Shown here: positions 5,344 to 6,074 of the stretch, piece after piece
How the letters are laid out: each line of letters begins with the position of its first letter
Numbering within the stretch: position 1 is the stretch's first letter
Assembly: GCA_023259685.1 (NCBI GenBank)
Contig: JALRGP010000061.1
Span: 1 to 6,074, forward strand
Reading direction: 5' to 3'
DNA length: 6,074 nucleotides
Origin: Alphaproteobacteria bacterium
Lineage (GTDB): Bacteria; Pseudomonadota; Alphaproteobacteria; JALRGP01
Notes under the pieces: generated by a model
What the model was told of the DNA's origin: nothing
The model's database searches: none
The model's input: only the letters and a program-made list of their open reading frames with translations
Translations under genes and position numbers: made by a program

Positions 5344-6074
5344 CTATGACTCTTCTTCTTGATCGTCATTATGGGAGGTGGGGTTTTTATTGTCTTTATT
5401 ATAAAGCTTTTTAATAACATGATATTCTTTTTGAGAATAATTAATTAAATCTTTATAACAGTTTAAAATGTCGTCATTAAACTCTGACAATTGTGTTTTA
5501 ATACGTTTTTGCTTGTCGATAATTTTATTTTTATCATCGGTTTTTGTTTCTTTTTTTAATTGATCATCAAGATCTCTGTAATCTTGTTGATAATCATGGG
5601 TTTCTTTTTGAAGAACTGTGATGAGTTCATTAATGGTCTTTTGCAGTTTTTTTCTATGGGTGTCTAGTTCTTTTTTTAAAAAATCCTGATTTTTGCAGTC
5701 AGTTTTTGCATAACGTGATGCAAAATCTTTTAAAAAATGGTCATACTCATCCTGAACTCCTTTTTTATTATTTTTTGCAGATGATAGCCTTTGACTGGTA
5801 AAAGCATTTTTAATTTTATTAGAAAATTTTTTAGCTTTTTCTTTGGCTTGATCTATCAAATTGTTGTCGTTAGAAAGAGCAGTATCAATTTTCTGAGCAG
5901 GCGGTGTTTTAATCACTTGTTGCTCGCCGCATGACACACAACATGTGCCTAATAAAACTGCTATGAATGGCGTCATTCCTCCAAATACACCATTTCCCAA
6001 ATGATAAGGCAAGCTCATAGAAGTATACCGAATCTTGGTGGGGAAGATCTCCACTAGGAAGGCTGCAATGGGAC
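5344..6074 (-). CDS. MFS (MHS/ProP-like) transporter C-terminal part fused to a Cys-rich and coiled-coil tail (5' end outside window)
   Basis: The frame is open to the right edge. The first visible residues, PIAAFLVEIFPTKIRYTSMS followed by LPYHLGNGVFGG, are a textbook match to TM10-TM11 of MHS-family major facilitator transporters (ProP/KgtP/ShiA type). A GTG at 6054 falls inside this conserved region and is not the start. Homology continues through MTPFIAVLLGT. TM12, normally beginning with an IYAGLWYP-like stretch, is then absent. Instead comes CCVSCGEQQ, resembling a lipoprotein cleavage region, a short TPPAQ linker and about 190 residues rich in Lys, Asp, Glu and Gln with heptad-like Leu/Ile spacing, ending DDQEEES. 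Neither alternative frame after the junction encodes TM12; both stop within about 12 codons. ProP of E. coli has a short C-terminal coiled coil, but after an intact TM12. With TM12 missing, the tail would be periplasmic. Options are a real fusion, a deletion joining two genes, or an MFS fragment in front of a lipoprotein gene. Confidence 0.7.
   Translation of the reverse strand, partial: PIAAFLVEIFPTKIRYTSMSLPYHLGNGVFGGMTPFIAVLLGTCCVSCGEQQVIKTPPAQKIDTALSNDNNLIDQAKEKAKKFSNKIKNAFTSQRLSSAKNNKKGVQDEYDHFLKDFASRYAKTDCKNQDFLKKELDTHRKKLQKTINELITVLQKETHDYQQDYRDLDDQLKKETKTDDKNKIIDKQKRIKTQLSEFNDDILNCYKDLINYSQKEYHVIKKLYNKDNKNPTSHNDDQEEES

Noticed and set aside
5941..6074. Simple frameshift as the cause of the missing TM12 in the MFS gene
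   Set aside because: Both alternative frames after the junction run into stops within about 12 codons and neither encodes a TM12-like segment, so a single indel does not explain it.

Overview
The window is AT-rich. It carries compact, mostly housekeeping genes plus a small accessory block at the right end. The protein families point to an alphaproteobacterium: a YejE-type permease, an ArgS with the alphaproteobacterial style of sequence, UbiE, and an OmpR-type regulator. The AT-richness, the shortened proteins and an MHS/ProP-type MFS transporter resemble intracellular lineages such as Holosporales or Paracaedibacter-like symbionts. That placement is inference from style and was not tested by phylogeny.

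Left part (1-2522). The C-terminal end of a microcin C/peptide ABC permease (yejE, plus strand) runs off the left edge. It converges, with only 5 bp between stops, on a minus-strand argS-ubiE pair. The two overlap by 11 bp, so ubiE is probably translationally coupled to argS. A hairpin followed by a short U-run lies inside the last codons of ubiE and could end this transcript. The UbiE protein is shorter than usual.

Middle part (2523-3898). A 163-bp divergent intergenic region separates argS from a plus-strand OmpR/PhoB-family response regulator with no kinase nearby. An inverted repeat lies in front of the regulator. Downstream on the same strand is a GH108-type muramidase of the endolysin / secretion-muramidase kind with no signal peptide. 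Its upstream region has two perfect TATAAT hexamers and an inverted repeat overlapping the second, a layout typical of a repressor site.

Right part (3895-6074). The muramidase converges with a 4-bp stop overlap on a minus-strand gene for a 460-residue protein. This protein has a divergent FHA-like domain and an unrecognised C-terminal two-thirds, and its gene contains a perfect 28-bp palindrome. Upstream of it, separated by a 66-bp gap holding a strong hairpin, is the end of a minus-strand gene that enters from the right edge. That gene begins as an unmistakable MFS transporter, but after TM11 it switches to a lipoprotein-signal-like Cys-rich stretch and a roughly 190-residue charged, coiled-coil-like tail. 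This apparent chimera is the most unusual item here.

None of the five complete genes has a recognisable Shine-Dalgarno sequence. No rRNA, tRNA, CRISPR array, insertion sequence or phage structural gene was seen.
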